This document shows, piece after piece, positions 1 through 7,227 of a stretch of DNA of 13,960 nt. The position numbers and the translations under genes were made by a program. The notes beneath the pieces are model-generated. The model had not been told where the DNA came from. It did no database searches and saw nothing but the letters and a program-made list of their open reading frames with translations. The stretch's first letter is position 1. Each line of letters starts with the position of its first letter. The stretch covers positions 1 to 13,960 of the forward strand of contig JADBKA010000113.1 of NCBI GenBank assembly GCA_014896635.1, given 5' to 3'. This DNA comes from Ktedonobacteraceae bacterium. Its GTDB lineage: Bacteria > Chloroflexota > Ktedonobacteria > Ktedonobacterales > Ktedonobacteraceae.

Positions 1-55
1 GCGTACTCACTGAGGCTCATATCGTGAGGTATGGGCGAATGAAGGTGGTAACACG
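1..55 (+). repeat. T-box direct repeat, copy 1
   Basis: These 55 bases are identical to 342-396. They cover the helix upstream of the antiterminator and the whole T-box core, and the two copies diverge immediately afterwards. The match may extend to the left beyond the window. Confidence 0.95.
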
Positions 56-71
56 AAAGTTCGTATAAACG

Positions 72-117
72 CGCTCTTCGTCCTTCCCAGAGTGGAAGGT
101 GAAGAGCGTTTTTGTTT
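72..117 (+). terminator. Intrinsic terminator of T-box 1
   Basis: The 5' arm at 72-87 pairs with the 3' arm at 94-108 (CGCTCTTC with GAAGAGCG, then CCTTCC with GGAAGG, with a small internal mismatch). A run of T follows (109-113, then TTT at 115-117). The arm contains the CGTCCTT used by the antiterminator, as expected for T-box attenuation. Confidence 0.85.
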
Positions 118-180
118 CTCTGAAGCATTCTAATCTTTTCTTCCACAAAAGTCTCTTGAAAAAGGAATAGTGCAAAAGCT

Positions 181-457
181 GTGAAGGGACGAGTAGCAGT
201 TCCCGTCATATGTAGAGAGTGGGCGGCAGGTGCAAAGCCCATATATGACCGCTGCGAATAAGACCCTGACGCTGCGAGAAGAAATCGCGCAAGCGAGAGT
301 AGACCTCAGCCGGTAAGCCCCCGTGATCGGGCCGGAGTACAGCGTACTCACTGAGGCTCATATCGTGAGGTATGGGCGAATGAAGGTGGTAACACGCGAG
401 CAAAGATGAATCAACGCTCTGCGTCCTTCTCCTGAAAAGAAGGATGCAGGGCGTTTT
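181..457 (+). promoter_or_regulatory. T-box riboswitch 2, tRNA-Lys specific (AAG specifier)
   Basis: This is a complete T-box leader in front of lysW. Stem I is visible: AGGG (185-188) pairs with CCCT (264-267), GCAG (196-199) with CTGC (252-255), GTCATAT (205-211) with ATATGAC (243-249), and TGGGC (220-224) with GCCCA (237-241). The internal loop has AGTA (192-195) on the 5' side and GAATAAGA (256-263) on the 3' side. By alignment with the usual GAA-N-specifier-A pattern, the specifier triplet is AAG at 260-262, a lysine codon. The antiterminator is AAGG (383-386) plus ACG (394-396) pairing with CGT (422-424) plus CCTT (425-428), with bulge TGGTAAC (387-393). Uncharged tRNA-Lys should favour read-through into the lysine operon. 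I see no convincing separate promoter between the two T-boxes, so they are probably on one transcript. Confidence 0.88.
342..396 (+). repeat. T-box direct repeat, copy 2
   Basis: Identical over 55 bases to 1-55. The terminators that follow each copy differ in sequence but keep the same fold and the same CGTCCTT strand. Confidence 0.95.
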
Positions 458-460
458 GTT
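414..460 (+). terminator. Intrinsic terminator of T-box 2
   Basis: A 17-bp stem (414-430 with 438-454, including G-U pairs) encloses a short loop and is followed by TTTTGTT. It competes with the antiterminator through CGTCCTT at 422-428 and ends about 50 bases before the lysW start. Confidence 0.87.
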
Positions 461-508
461 GAGAATCAGATGAGAGAAGATATTTGTTTGTCGAAGGAGG
501 AAGACAGA

Positions 509-673
509 ATGGCGGCACATTGTCCTGAATGCGATGCAGAGGTGGCAGTCGAAGGTTTGATGGTGGGCGAGATCGTTTTTTGCCCCGACTGTAATGCCGA
601 GCTGGAAGTGCTGAATGTGGAACAGCCGGAAGTCGGCCTGGCGCCGCAGGTTGAAGAAGACTGGGGAGAATAA
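509..673 (+). CDS. lysW: LysW, amino-group carrier protein
   Basis: LysW is the small acidic carrier that holds alpha-aminoadipate and later intermediates on its C-terminal glutamate, protecting the amino group during lysine synthesis. The 54-residue protein has two zinc-ribbon pairs, CPEC and CPDC, near residues 5-8 and 25-28, an acidic body and the family's hallmark C-terminus EDWGE, whose last Glu is the attachment point. I chose the ATG at 509 because AAGGAGG sits at 494-500 with ideal spacing and the protein then has typical LysW length. An in-frame ATG at 470 would add 13 residues but has no ribosome site and lies just after the T-box terminator. lysX starts four bases after the stop. 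Confidence 0.96.
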   Translation: MAAHCPECDAEVAVEGLMVGEIVFCPDCNAELEVLNVEQPEVGLAPQVEEDWGE

Positions 674-676
674 CCC

Positions 677-1552
677 ATGCGTTTAGCAATTCTCACTTCG
701 CGCATTCGCGTTGAAGAGAAGCTGTTGTTTGAGGCGCTGCGCCGGCGTGCCATCGAGTTTGATGTGATCGACGACAGCGATCTGCTGTTCGATCTGGAGC
801 GTCTCGACGAGCGCTGGTATGCATACGATGCGGTGCTCTGCCGCAGCGTGAGCCAATCGCGCGGCCTGGCAGCGGCCTGTGTTCTGGAGAATCACAATAT
901 CGCGGTTTTCAACCCGCCAACGACGACCGCAACGTGTAACGACAAGCTGCTAACCACGCTGGCGCTGCTGCGCGCCGGCATTCCAACGCCGCGCACGCTG
1001 CTTGCTTTTGATACAGCAAGCGCGCTGCGTGGCATCGAGACGCTCGGCTACCCGGCAGTGCTCAAGCCCGTTACCGGTTCGTGGGGCCGCCTGCTGGCGC
1101 GTGTGAACGACCGTGACGCGGCTGAAGCTGTGCTTGAACACCAGGAGACGCTTGGCTCCTACCAGCATCATCTTCACTACATCCAGGAGCATATCGCCAA
1201 GCCGCAGCGCGATATTCGCGCCTTTGTCATTGGTGATCAGACCGTCTGTGCCATCTATCGCACCGCCGACCACTGGGTCACGAATACGGCGCGTGGTGCG
1301 GTCGCCAGCAATTGCCCGGTCACGCGCGAACTGGACAGTCTCTGTGTACGTGCGGCGCAGGCAGTCGGCGGCGGCATCCTGGCAGTCGATGTCTTTGAAG
1401 ATCCTGAGCGGGGTCTGCTGGTCAATGAAATCAACGCTACGATGGAGTTCCGCAACAGCATTGCGCCAACCGGTGTTGACATTCCTCAGCTTATGCTGGA
1501 CTATGTTCTAAGTCATGCGCGGTCCGGCCTGGTGCAGGGAGGAGTGCGATGA
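677..1552 (+). CDS. lysX: LysX, LysW-alpha-aminoadipate ligase
   Basis: An ATP-grasp ligase that joins the amino group of alpha-aminoadipate to the C-terminal Glu of LysW, using ATP. The 291 residues match the usual LysX length. Residues 88-140 form the ATP-grasp entry, with [13 protein letters not shown] at 128-140 (K130 expected to bind ATP). The metal-binding end is seen as D239 and [10 protein letters not shown] at 249-258. The NATMEF stretch resembles the AAA-specific LysX form rather than the arginine-type ArgX; this is recalled knowledge, not a comparison I ran. GGGGAG precedes the start. The stop overlaps the lysY start as ATGA, suggesting coupled translation. Confidence 0.94.
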   Translation: MRLAILTSRIRVEEKLLFEALRRRAIEFDVIDDSDLLFDLERLDERWYAYDAVLCRSVSQSRGLAAACVLENHNIAVFNPPTTTATCNDKLLTTLALLRAGIPTPRTLLAFDTASALRGIETLGYPAVLKPVTGSWGRLLARVNDRDAAEAVLEHQETLGSYQHHLHYIQEHIAKPQRDIRAFVIGDQTVCAIYRTADHWVTNTARGAVASNCPVTRELDSLCVRAAQAVGGGILAVDVFEDPERGLLVNEINATMEFRNSIAPTGVDIPQLMLDYVLSHARSGLVQGGVR

Positions 1553-2622
1553 GCCAGACTGGTCGTGTGCGTGTCGCAATCGTTGGTGGATCAGGCTATA
1601 CCGGCGGCGAGTTGATCCGCCTGCTGCTGTTTCACCCGAAGGTAGAAATCACGCAGGTTGCCTCAAGCAGCCATGCCGGTCACTACGTGCATAGCGTCCA
1701 CCCGAATTTGCGCAAGCTCTGCGCTATCCGTTTTTGTCATCCAGACGACCTATCGTCCTGTGATATCTTGCTGCTTTGCCTGCCGCATGGCGTCTCATCC
1801 GGCACTATCGAGCGCTATCGCGCCATTGCGCCGCGCGTCATCGACCTGTCGGCAGATTTTCGCCTGCGTTCTCCTGATCTGTATGAACACTGGTATGGTG
1901 TCGCCCATGCTGCGCCGCATCTGCTGGCCGGGGCTGTCTACGGCCTGCCCGAACTGCATCGTGCAGAACTGGCTGATGCTACACTGGTCAGCGGCACCGG
2001 CTGCAATGCCACGACGGCGCTCCTGGGCCTGGCTCCGCTTTACCGCGCGGGTATCGTCAATACGGCTATTCCGGTGGTCGCCGAGGCCAAAGTCGGCTCT
2101 TCGGAAGCTGGCGCAGCGCCGGGTGCCGGCAGTCATCATCCAGACCGCAGCGGAGCCGTGCGTTCCTTCCAGCCCACCGGCCACCGCCACACCGCCGAGC
2201 TGCTGCAAGAGCTTGGTCGTGTCTCAGGTCAGGACGTTTTGCACCAGCCCGTCGCTTTCTCGGCAACGGCTATTGAGCTGGTGCGCGGTGTACTTGTCAC
2301 GGCTCATGTGTTCGTCAACGAACCGCTGGATGAGCGCCGGCTCTGGAGCATTTACCGTGAAGCCTACCAGCGCGAGCCGTTTGTGCGCCTGGTCAAAGAA
2401 CGCAGCGGTGTCTATCGCTATCCTGAACCGAAGATCCTGGCGGGGAGCAACTACTGCGATGTCGGTTTTGAGTACGATGCTGAACAGCAGCGTGTCGTTG
2501 TCATGTCGGCGCTCGACAACCTGATGAAGGGCGCGGCAGGCAACGCCGTTCAGGCCCTCAACTGCATGTGTGGCTGGGACGAAACGCTTGGTTTAACGTT
2601 CCCAGGCTTGCATCCCATTTAG
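1549..2622 (+). CDS. lysY: LysY, LysW-aminoadipyl 6-phosphate reductase
   Basis: An ArgC-family NADPH-dependent reductase that turns LysW-aminoadipyl phosphate into the semialdehyde. Features in order: the dinucleotide-binding loop [14 protein letters not shown] at 13-26, SADFRL at 101-106, the catalytic cysteine C152 in [14 protein letters not shown], and the catalytic-type histidine in [12 protein letters not shown]. The 357 residues are normal for the family. ArgC proteins usually have PGCYPT around the cysteine, whereas GTGCNAT is typical of LysY, so the context and motif agree. It overlaps lysX by four bases. It is followed by an unusually loose 126-base spacer holding palindromic repeats. 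Confidence 0.94.
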   Translation: MSQTGRVRVAIVGGSGYTGGELIRLLLFHPKVEITQVASSSHAGHYVHSVHPNLRKLCAIRFCHPDDLSSCDILLLCLPHGVSSGTIERYRAIAPRVIDLSADFRLRSPDLYEHWYGVAHAAPHLLAGAVYGLPELHRAELADATLVSGTGCNATTALLGLAPLYRAGIVNTAIPVVAEAKVGSSEAGAAPGAGSHHPDRSGAVRSFQPTGHRHTAELLQELGRVSGQDVLHQPVAFSATAIELVRGVLVTAHVFVNEPLDERRLWSIYREAYQREPFVRLVKERSGVYRYPEPKILAGSNYCDVGFEYDAEQQRVVVMSALDNLMKGAAGNAVQALNCMCGWDETLGLTFPGLHPI

Positions 2623-2631
2623 TGATGAGCA

Positions 2632-2655
2632 AGCGGGAGCAAGCCCACCCCTACA
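2632..2655 (+). repeat. Composite palindromic repeat, block 1 (lysY-lysZ spacer)
   Basis: AGCGGGAGCAAGCCCACC followed by CCTACA closely resembles 4828-4852 in the lysJ-lysK linker. The CCCCTAC within it can also pair with GTAGGGG at 2664-2670, so block 1 and block 2 could fold together. Relatives of this sort occur as dispersed intergenic repeats in other bacteria; whether this genome has many copies cannot be seen here. Confidence 0.6.
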
Positions 2656-2663
2656 TGAGTATG

Positions 2664-2691
2664 GTAGGGGCGACCCTGGCGGTCGCCCTGG
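2664..2691 (+). repeat. REP-like palindrome, block 2 (lysY-lysZ spacer)
   Basis: GGGCGACC (2668-2675) and GGTCGCCC (2681-2688) are exact inverted arms around a five-base loop CTGGC. The unit begins GTAGGGG and ends CCTGG. A second copy at 4923-4950 differs at only two positions, which pair with each other. A degenerate half-unit, GGTGGTCGCCCTG, follows at 2708-2720. No ORF across this spacer is convincing. Confidence 0.75.
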
Positions 2692-2748
2692 GAGACCTGG
2701 GAGATATGGTGGTCGCCCTGATAGATATGATGATGGAGGAGCTAACCT

Positions 2749-3579
2749 ATGACACTCGTTGTAAAAATCGGTGGAGGAGCCGGTGTCGCCACATCTCAGA
2801 TTGTTCGTGAAGTAGCCCAGTGTGTCGCTACCGGGAAACGTGTGGTGCTGCTGCATGGTGGCTCCGACCTCACCAGTACGCTCTGTGCGCAACTCGGCCA
2901 TCCTGTACGCATGATTACCTCACCGAGCGGCATGACCAGCCGCTACACCGATGCCGAGACGCTGCGTATTTTTGCAATGGCGGTGGGCCAGATCAACAGT
3001 GAGCTGGTCGCGCTGTTGCAGCGTGAAGGCGTGAATGCGCTGGGCCTGTCGGGCGTGGATGGTCGTCTGCTGCTGGCGAGAAGAAAGGCCGTTGTGCGCT
3101 CGGTAACGCCGGAGGGGCGCGTACAGATTTTGCGCGACGACTATACCGGCCAGGTAGAGCAGGTCAATGCTGTGCTGTTGCAACAGTTGCTCGCTGCCGG
3201 ATTCACACCGGTGCTTGCACCACTGGCGCTGAGTTACGAAGGAGAGCGGCTCAACGTAGATGGGGACCGCGCGGCGGCGGCTGTAGCTGCTGCGTTGCAT
3301 GCTGAGGAGCTGGCGATCATAACAAATGTTCCCGGCCTGCTCGCAGACCCGCAGGACCACTCGACGCTGATCAGCACTATCCCGGCGGAGCGGCTCGAAA
3401 ACTACATGGTCTATGCACGGGGACGCATGCGCAAGAAATTGCTTGGGGCGCAGGAAGCCCTGCGCGGTGGTGTGCAGCGAGTCTACATCGGTAGTGCATC
3501 GCTACAGGCAGTGCTGGCTGGCGCGGGAACAACGATTGATGCGGCGCTGACCCCGGCTGGCGCTACAAGGGGAGAGTAG
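2749..3579 (+). CDS. lysZ: LysZ, LysW-aminoadipate kinase
   Basis: An amino-acid kinase (ArgB/NAGK fold) that phosphorylates the side-chain carboxylate of LysW-bound AAA. The 276 residues begin MTLVVKIGGGAGV, with the Lys (K6) and glycine-rich loop (8-10) that bind phosphate. HGGSD at 36-40 and R65 in the MTSRYTD region are typical of the substrate site, followed by SGVDG (101-105), NVDGDRAAAAVA and IITNVPGLL in the C-terminal ATP-binding half. GGAGGAG sits just upstream of the ATG with good spacing, so the start is well supported despite the long spacer before it. lysJ starts five bases after the stop. Confidence 0.94.
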   Translation: MTLVVKIGGGAGVATSQIVREVAQCVATGKRVVLLHGGSDLTSTLCAQLGHPVRMITSPSGMTSRYTDAETLRIFAMAVGQINSELVALLQREGVNALGLSGVDGRLLLARRKAVVRSVTPEGRVQILRDDYTGQVEQVNAVLLQQLLAAGFTPVLAPLALSYEGERLNVDGDRAAAAVAAALHAEELAIITNVPGLLADPQDHSTLISTIPAERLENYMVYARGRMRKKLLGAQEALRGGVQRVYIGSASLQAVLAGAGTTIDAALTPAGATRGE

Positions 3580-3583
3580 CAGC

Positions 3584-6079
3584 ATGAGCGCAACGATCGA
3601 ACTGGAGAACACCTATACCAGCGGCGTCTATGGCAAGCGTCCTGTGGCGATTGTACGCGGCAGCGGCGCGCTATTGTGGGATGAGCAGGGGCGCGAGTAC
3701 ATTGACTGTAATGCCGGGCATGGCGTGGCGAGCATCGGGCATGGCCGACCAGAGATCGCGGCAGCTCTATCGCACCAGGCTCTCAATCTCATCACCTGCT
3801 CCGAGACGTTCTACAACGGTGTGCGGGCGCGCCTGCTTGAGCGCCTGGCTCGCCTGATACCGCAGGAACACACGCGCATCTTTCTCTGCAACAGTGGTAC
3901 AGAGGCGGTGGAAGGCGCCTTCAAATTCGCGCGTCTCGCTACCGGTCGTAGCGGCATCGTCGCCACACTGCGCGGCTTTCACGGGCGCAGCATGGGCGCG
4001 CTCTCTGCTACCTGGGAACCGCATTACCGCGAACCTTTCGCGCCGCTTTTGCCGGGAGTGACGCATATCCGCTATAACGATCTGGCAGCCGCCGAACAGG
4101 CGATTACTACAGAGACGGCGGCAGTCATCATCGAACTGGTGCAGGGCGAGGGCGGTGTGCATGTTGCTACTGAAGCGTTTGTGCAAGGACTGGCACGACT
4201 CTGCCACGAACGTGGCGCACTGCTGATTGTTGACGAGGTGCAGACGGGCTTCGGACGTACTGGTCGCCTCTTTGCCTGCGAGCACTATCATGTGCAGCCT
4301 GATATCCTCTGCCTGGCGAAGGCTCTGGGTGGTGGCGTGCCGATGGGCGCGATCTGCCTGGGACCGCGTGTGATCGAGAGCGGGCGCATCTCGCGCGGCG
4401 CGCATGGCAGCACCTTCGGCGGTAATCCTCTGGCCTGCGCCGCTGCTCTGGCAACGCTCGACATCATCGAGCGCGAAGCATTGCCGCAGCGCGCTGCCGA
4501 ACTCGGCGCCTACGCTCTGGAGCGCCTGCGTGCCATTCGTTCGCCGCTTGTGCGTGACGTACGCGGGCGCGGCCTCTTACTCGGCATCGAGTTAGGCAGG
4601 CGGGTACAGCCTTATCTCGAAAAATTGATCGAGCGCGGCGTGCTGGCGCTACCTGCCGGTCCCAACGTGCTGCGCCTGTTGCCGCCGCTGGTCATCACAC
4701 GTGAGCAACTCGACCGCGTACTGGAAATTCTAGTAGACGTGCTGGAGGGTGAACGACAGACGCAGCAGGTCGCAGCGGTATCCCCGGCGCCGGAGAGTCC
4801 TTACAAGCATAGGTTTTTAGGAGCCAGAGCGGGGACAAGCTCCGCTCCTACAGACAACAGCGATCCGGGCGCTCTGTGGAATCTGAGTGGGAGCTTCACC
4901 ACCATGGCCGAGCAGGAGCATAGTAGGGGCGCCCCTGGCGGGCGCCCTGGCTCCCTGGAAAAGCTGGAACTTGAAAGGCCGGAGCGCCTGGGGCCTGAAG
5001 TCGGCCTGCTCTATAGTATGCTGAGCATCCCCAGTTACTCGCAGCAGGAGCGCGAACTGGCGCGTTACCTTGTGGAGCAGGCGCGACAGCGAGGTCTGCA
5101 TGCGTATGTCGATGAGGCGGGCAATTTCGTTGCCAGTACCCATCATCCTGATGAGATTGCAGAACAGCCGATAGTGCTGCTCGGTCATATGGATACGGTA
5201 CGCGGCAACATTCCCGTGCAGATACGCGATGGACTGCTCTACGGACGCGGCGCCGTCGATGCGAAAGGACCGCTGGCGGCTTTTCTCTGTGCAACCGCAC
5301 GTGTGGCGCGTGCTGGGGGAAGCCACAGACCGGTTGTTGTGATCGGCGCGGTCGAAGAAGAATCCGCAACTTCGCGTGGTGCGCGGGCCGTCGTCGGACG
5401 CTATCGTCCTGCCGCCTGTATTGTCGGCGAACCGAGTGGCAGCCAGGCCGTCACCATCGGCTATAAAGGGCGCCTGCTGGTCGAAGGCCGTGTTACACGC
5501 TCATCGAGTCATAGCGCCGGTCCCGCGCGGGCCAGTAGCGAAGTTGCGGCTGCTTTCTGGGAGTGGGTGCGCTCTCATGCCGAGGAGTGGAATCGCCTGC
5601 ATGCCGGCAGTTCCGCCTTCGCCGCGCTGATGCCCTCGTTGCGCAGCATCAACAGCGAGCAGGATGGTCTGGGAGAGCAGACGCGCTTCCTGATCGGCTA
5701 CCGCTTGCCGCCCGGCTATGACATTGCCGCTTTACGTGAGCAACTGGAGCGCCAGGCCACTGGGGACGAAATACAGCTCGCCTTCTCCGGCCAGGAAGTC
5801 GCCTTCCAGACCACGCGCAGTATTCCTCTTGCGCGCGCCTTTACCGCCGCCATACGCGCCAGTGGTGGGCGGCCAACCTTCAGATACAAAACAGGGACGT
5901 CAGATATGAACGTGGTAGGACCGGTCTGGGGAGAGAACATCGTCGCATATGGACCAGGCGACTCGCGCCTTGATCATACTCCTGATGAGCATGTAGCTAT
6001 CGCCGAGTATTGCCGTGCTATTGATATTCTCGAAACCGTATTGAGCACCTATGATACAGGAAGAGGTGGAGAGAGATGA
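3584..6079 (+). CDS. lysJ-lysK: LysJ-LysK fusion: LysW-lysine-semialdehyde aminotransferase plus LysW-lysine hydrolase
   Basis: One open frame of 831 codons encodes two normally separate enzymes. Residues 1 to about 395 are a class III PLP aminotransferase (LysJ/ArgD type): NSGTEAVEGAFK at 103-114, GFHGRSMGAL at 131-140, LLIVDEVQTGFGRTG at 213-227 and the PLP lysine K246 in CLAKALGGGVPMG. Residues about 466 to 831 are an M20 metallopeptidase (LysK), which frees lysine from LysW: LLGHMDTV with H535 and D537, GRGAVDAKGP with D559, EEES at 591-594, VGEPSG with E616, and a late metal histidine, H798, in LDHTPDEH. The roughly 70-residue linker between them is low in complexity. It is largely encoded by two palindromic repeats (residues about 412-423 and 447-456), so the fusion may have formed in an old intergenic spacer. 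M441 (ATG at 4904) has a weak GGGAG upstream and could start a separate LysK, so whether the product is fused is open. The end overlaps the next gene as ATGA. Confidence 0.92.
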   Translation: MSATIELENTYTSGVYGKRPVAIVRGSGALLWDEQGREYIDCNAGHGVASIGHGRPEIAAALSHQALNLITCSETFYNGVRARLLERLARLIPQEHTRIFLCNSGTEAVEGAFKFARLATGRSGIVATLRGFHGRSMGALSATWEPHYREPFAPLLPGVTHIRYNDLAAAEQAITTETAAVIIELVQGEGGVHVATEAFVQGLARLCHERGALLIVDEVQTGFGRTGRLFACEHYHVQPDILCLAKALGGGVPMGAICLGPRVIESGRISRGAHGSTFGGNPLACAAALATLDIIEREALPQRAAELGAYALERLRAIRSPLVRDVRGRGLLLGIELGRRVQPYLEKLIERGVLALPAGPNVLRLLPPLVITREQLDRVLEILVDVLEGERQTQQVAAVSPAPESPYKHRFLGARAGTSSAPTDNSDPGALWNLSGSFTTMAEQEHSRGAPGGRPGSLEKLELERPERLGPEVGLLYSMLSIPSYSQQERELARYLVEQARQRGLHAYVDEAGNFVASTHHPDEIAEQPIVLLGHMDTVRGNIPVQIRDGLLYGRGAVDAKGPLAAFLCATARVARAGGSHRPVVVIGAVEEESATSRGARAVVGRYRPAACIVGEPSGSQAVTIGYKGRLLVEGRVTRSSSHSAGPARASSEVAAAFWEWVRSHAEEWNRLHAGSSAFAALMPSLRSINSEQDGLGEQTRFLIGYRLPPGYDIAALREQLERQATGDEIQLAFSGQEVAFQTTRSIPLARAFTAAIRASGGRPTFRYKTGTSDMNVVGPVWGENIVAYGPGDSRLDHTPDEHVAIAEYCRAIDILETVLSTYDTGRGGER
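4818..4852 (+). repeat. Composite palindromic repeat, block 1 (inside lysJ-lysK linker)
   Basis: TAGGAGC at 4818-4824 mirrors GCTCCTA at 4844-4850, and GAGCGG (4827-4832) mirrors CCGCTC (4842-4847), so alternative nested hairpins exist. The right-hand part is related to 2632-2655. Here it is translated, encoding about LGARAGTSSAPT of the linker. Confidence 0.65.
4923..4950 (+). repeat. REP-like palindrome, block 2 (inside lysJ-lysK linker)
   Basis: GGGCGCCC (4927-4934) and GGGCGCCC (4940-4947) flank the same CTGGC loop as the copy at 2664-2691. The two copies match at 26 of 28 positions. The repeat is read in frame as roughly RGAPGGRPGS. Confidence 0.75.
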
Positions 6080-7227
6080 GATCGCTGACACTTCTCGATT
6101 CCACGCTGCGCGAAGGGGAGCAGTTGAGCGGCGCGTACTTTACGCTTGAGCAGCGCCTGCACATCGCCCGCCTGCTGGATGCGCTCGGTGTTCCGTTGAT
6201 TGAAGTGCCTTCGCCCATTGCCTCACCGGAGACGCGCAACGCTGTGCAGGCGCTCTGCGAGCTGAATCTGCGCTCGCATATTATCGCGCATGTGCGCTGT
6301 ACCGAAGCTGATGTCGAAGCCGCGCTGGACACGCCGGTCTACGGGCTGAATCTGTTCTTCGGCACCTCACAGGAGTTGCGTGCATATAGTCATGGGCGCC
6401 AGATTGATCAGATCATCGACGCGGCGGTGCCGCTGGTGCGGCGAGTGCGTGAGGCGGGACGCTATGTGCGCTTCTCTGCCGAAGACGCTTTTCGCAGTGA
6501 CCTGGTTGACCTGCTGACCATCTTCGATGCGGTTGTTGAAGCGGGAGTGCAGCGCATCGGTCTGCCAGATACGGTGGGTATCGCCACGCCGCGCCGCGTT
6601 GAGAGCATTGTCCGGCTCTGTGCCGAACGCTATCCAGGTATTGGTATCGAGTTTCATGGACATAATGATACCGGGTGCGCTGTCGCCAATACCATCGCGG
6701 CTTTCGAGGCAGGCGCCGATTGTCTCGATGTCACGGCGCTCGGCATTGGCGAGCGTAACGGCATCGCTGCGCTGAGCGGCCTGATTGCGCAGCTCTATGT
6801 GCATTATCCTGAGCAACTGGCGGGCTACGACCTCACGCAACTGGCTCAACTCGACCACTACGTGGCGGATTGCCTGAACCTCGTCATTCCCTTCAACAAT
6901 CCGATTACTGCACCCGGCGCGTTTACCCATCGCGCCGGAGTACACACGAAAGCCGTACTGCATAATCCGCGTGCCTATGAAGTGCTCAATCCTGGCGATT
7001 TCGGCCTGGCGCGCCAGGTGGATGTCGGCTCGCGTTTCACAGGACGCCACGCCGTCCGACATCGCGCTTCGCTGCTCGGATTGCAACTTGACAGCGATGA
7101 AGTTGCCGCGCTGACGCTTGCACTCAAGGCACAGGCCGAGAACGGCTCGATGAGCCTGGATGAAGTTGATACGTTTATTCTTGCCTGGCATGAAGAACAG
7201 AAAGGAAATCTGGTATGGGAACGTTAG
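6076..7227 (+). CDS. hcs: Homocitrate synthase
   Basis: Catalyses the first committed step of the AAA pathway, condensing 2-oxoglutarate with acetyl-CoA to homocitrate in the cytosol. The 383-residue TIM-barrel protein belongs to the HMGL-like/DRE family: LLDSTLREGEQ at 6-16 (metal D8, catalytic R12 and E13), and metal histidines H194 and H196 in EFHGHNDTG. The downstream GERNGI (226-231) and FTHRAGVHTKAVLHNP (283-298) with TGRH are characteristic of homocitrate rather than isopropylmalate synthases. There is no long C-terminal LeuA regulatory domain, which supports the assignment. GGAGAGAG precedes the start, which overlaps the LysK end by four bases. Feedback inhibition by lysine is known for the family but cannot be read here. 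Confidence 0.93.
   Translation: MRSLTLLDSTLREGEQLSGAYFTLEQRLHIARLLDALGVPLIEVPSPIASPETRNAVQALCELNLRSHIIAHVRCTEADVEAALDTPVYGLNLFFGTSQELRAYSHGRQIDQIIDAAVPLVRRVREAGRYVRFSAEDAFRSDLVDLLTIFDAVVEAGVQRIGLPDTVGIATPRRVESIVRLCAERYPGIGIEFHGHNDTGCAVANTIAAFEAGADCLDVTALGIGERNGIAALSGLIAQLYVHYPEQLAGYDLTQLAQLDHYVADCLNLVIPFNNPITAPGAFTHRAGVHTKAVLHNPRAYEVLNPGDFGLARQVDVGSRFTGRHAVRHRASLLGLQLDSDEVAALTLALKAQAENGSMSLDEVDTFILAWHEEQKGNLVWER

Larger units (their letters stand above)
1..117 (+). promoter_or_regulatory. T-box riboswitch 1 (3' part only)
   Basis: This is the 3' end of a T-box leader; its Stem I lies off the window. The T-box core is at 42-55. AAGG (42-45) and ACG (53-55) can pair with CGT (79-81) and CCTT (82-85), leaving the seven-base bulge TGGTAAC (46-52). 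This is the classic antiterminator, in which the bulge TGGT pairs with the free ACCA end of an uncharged tRNA. The CGTCCTT strand is shared with the terminator arm at 72-87, so the two folds exclude each other. Its first 55 bases are identical to 342-396 in the second T-box, which has a lysine specifier, so it probably also senses tRNA-Lys. That last step is inference because its own specifier is not visible. Confidence 0.85.

Noticed and set aside
120..180. A possible second promoter (TTGAAA at 154) between the two T-boxes
   Set aside because: No fitting -10 box lies at the right distance, so a single transcript through both T-boxes is more likely.
470..508. A longer lysW start at 470
   Set aside because: No ribosome site precedes it; the ATG at 509 has AAGGAGG and gives the usual LysW length.
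2568..2810. An 80-codon plus-strand frame across the lysY-lysZ spacer
   Set aside because: It is a read through the palindromic repeats and the start of lysZ in another frame, with no ribosome site and no family resemblance.
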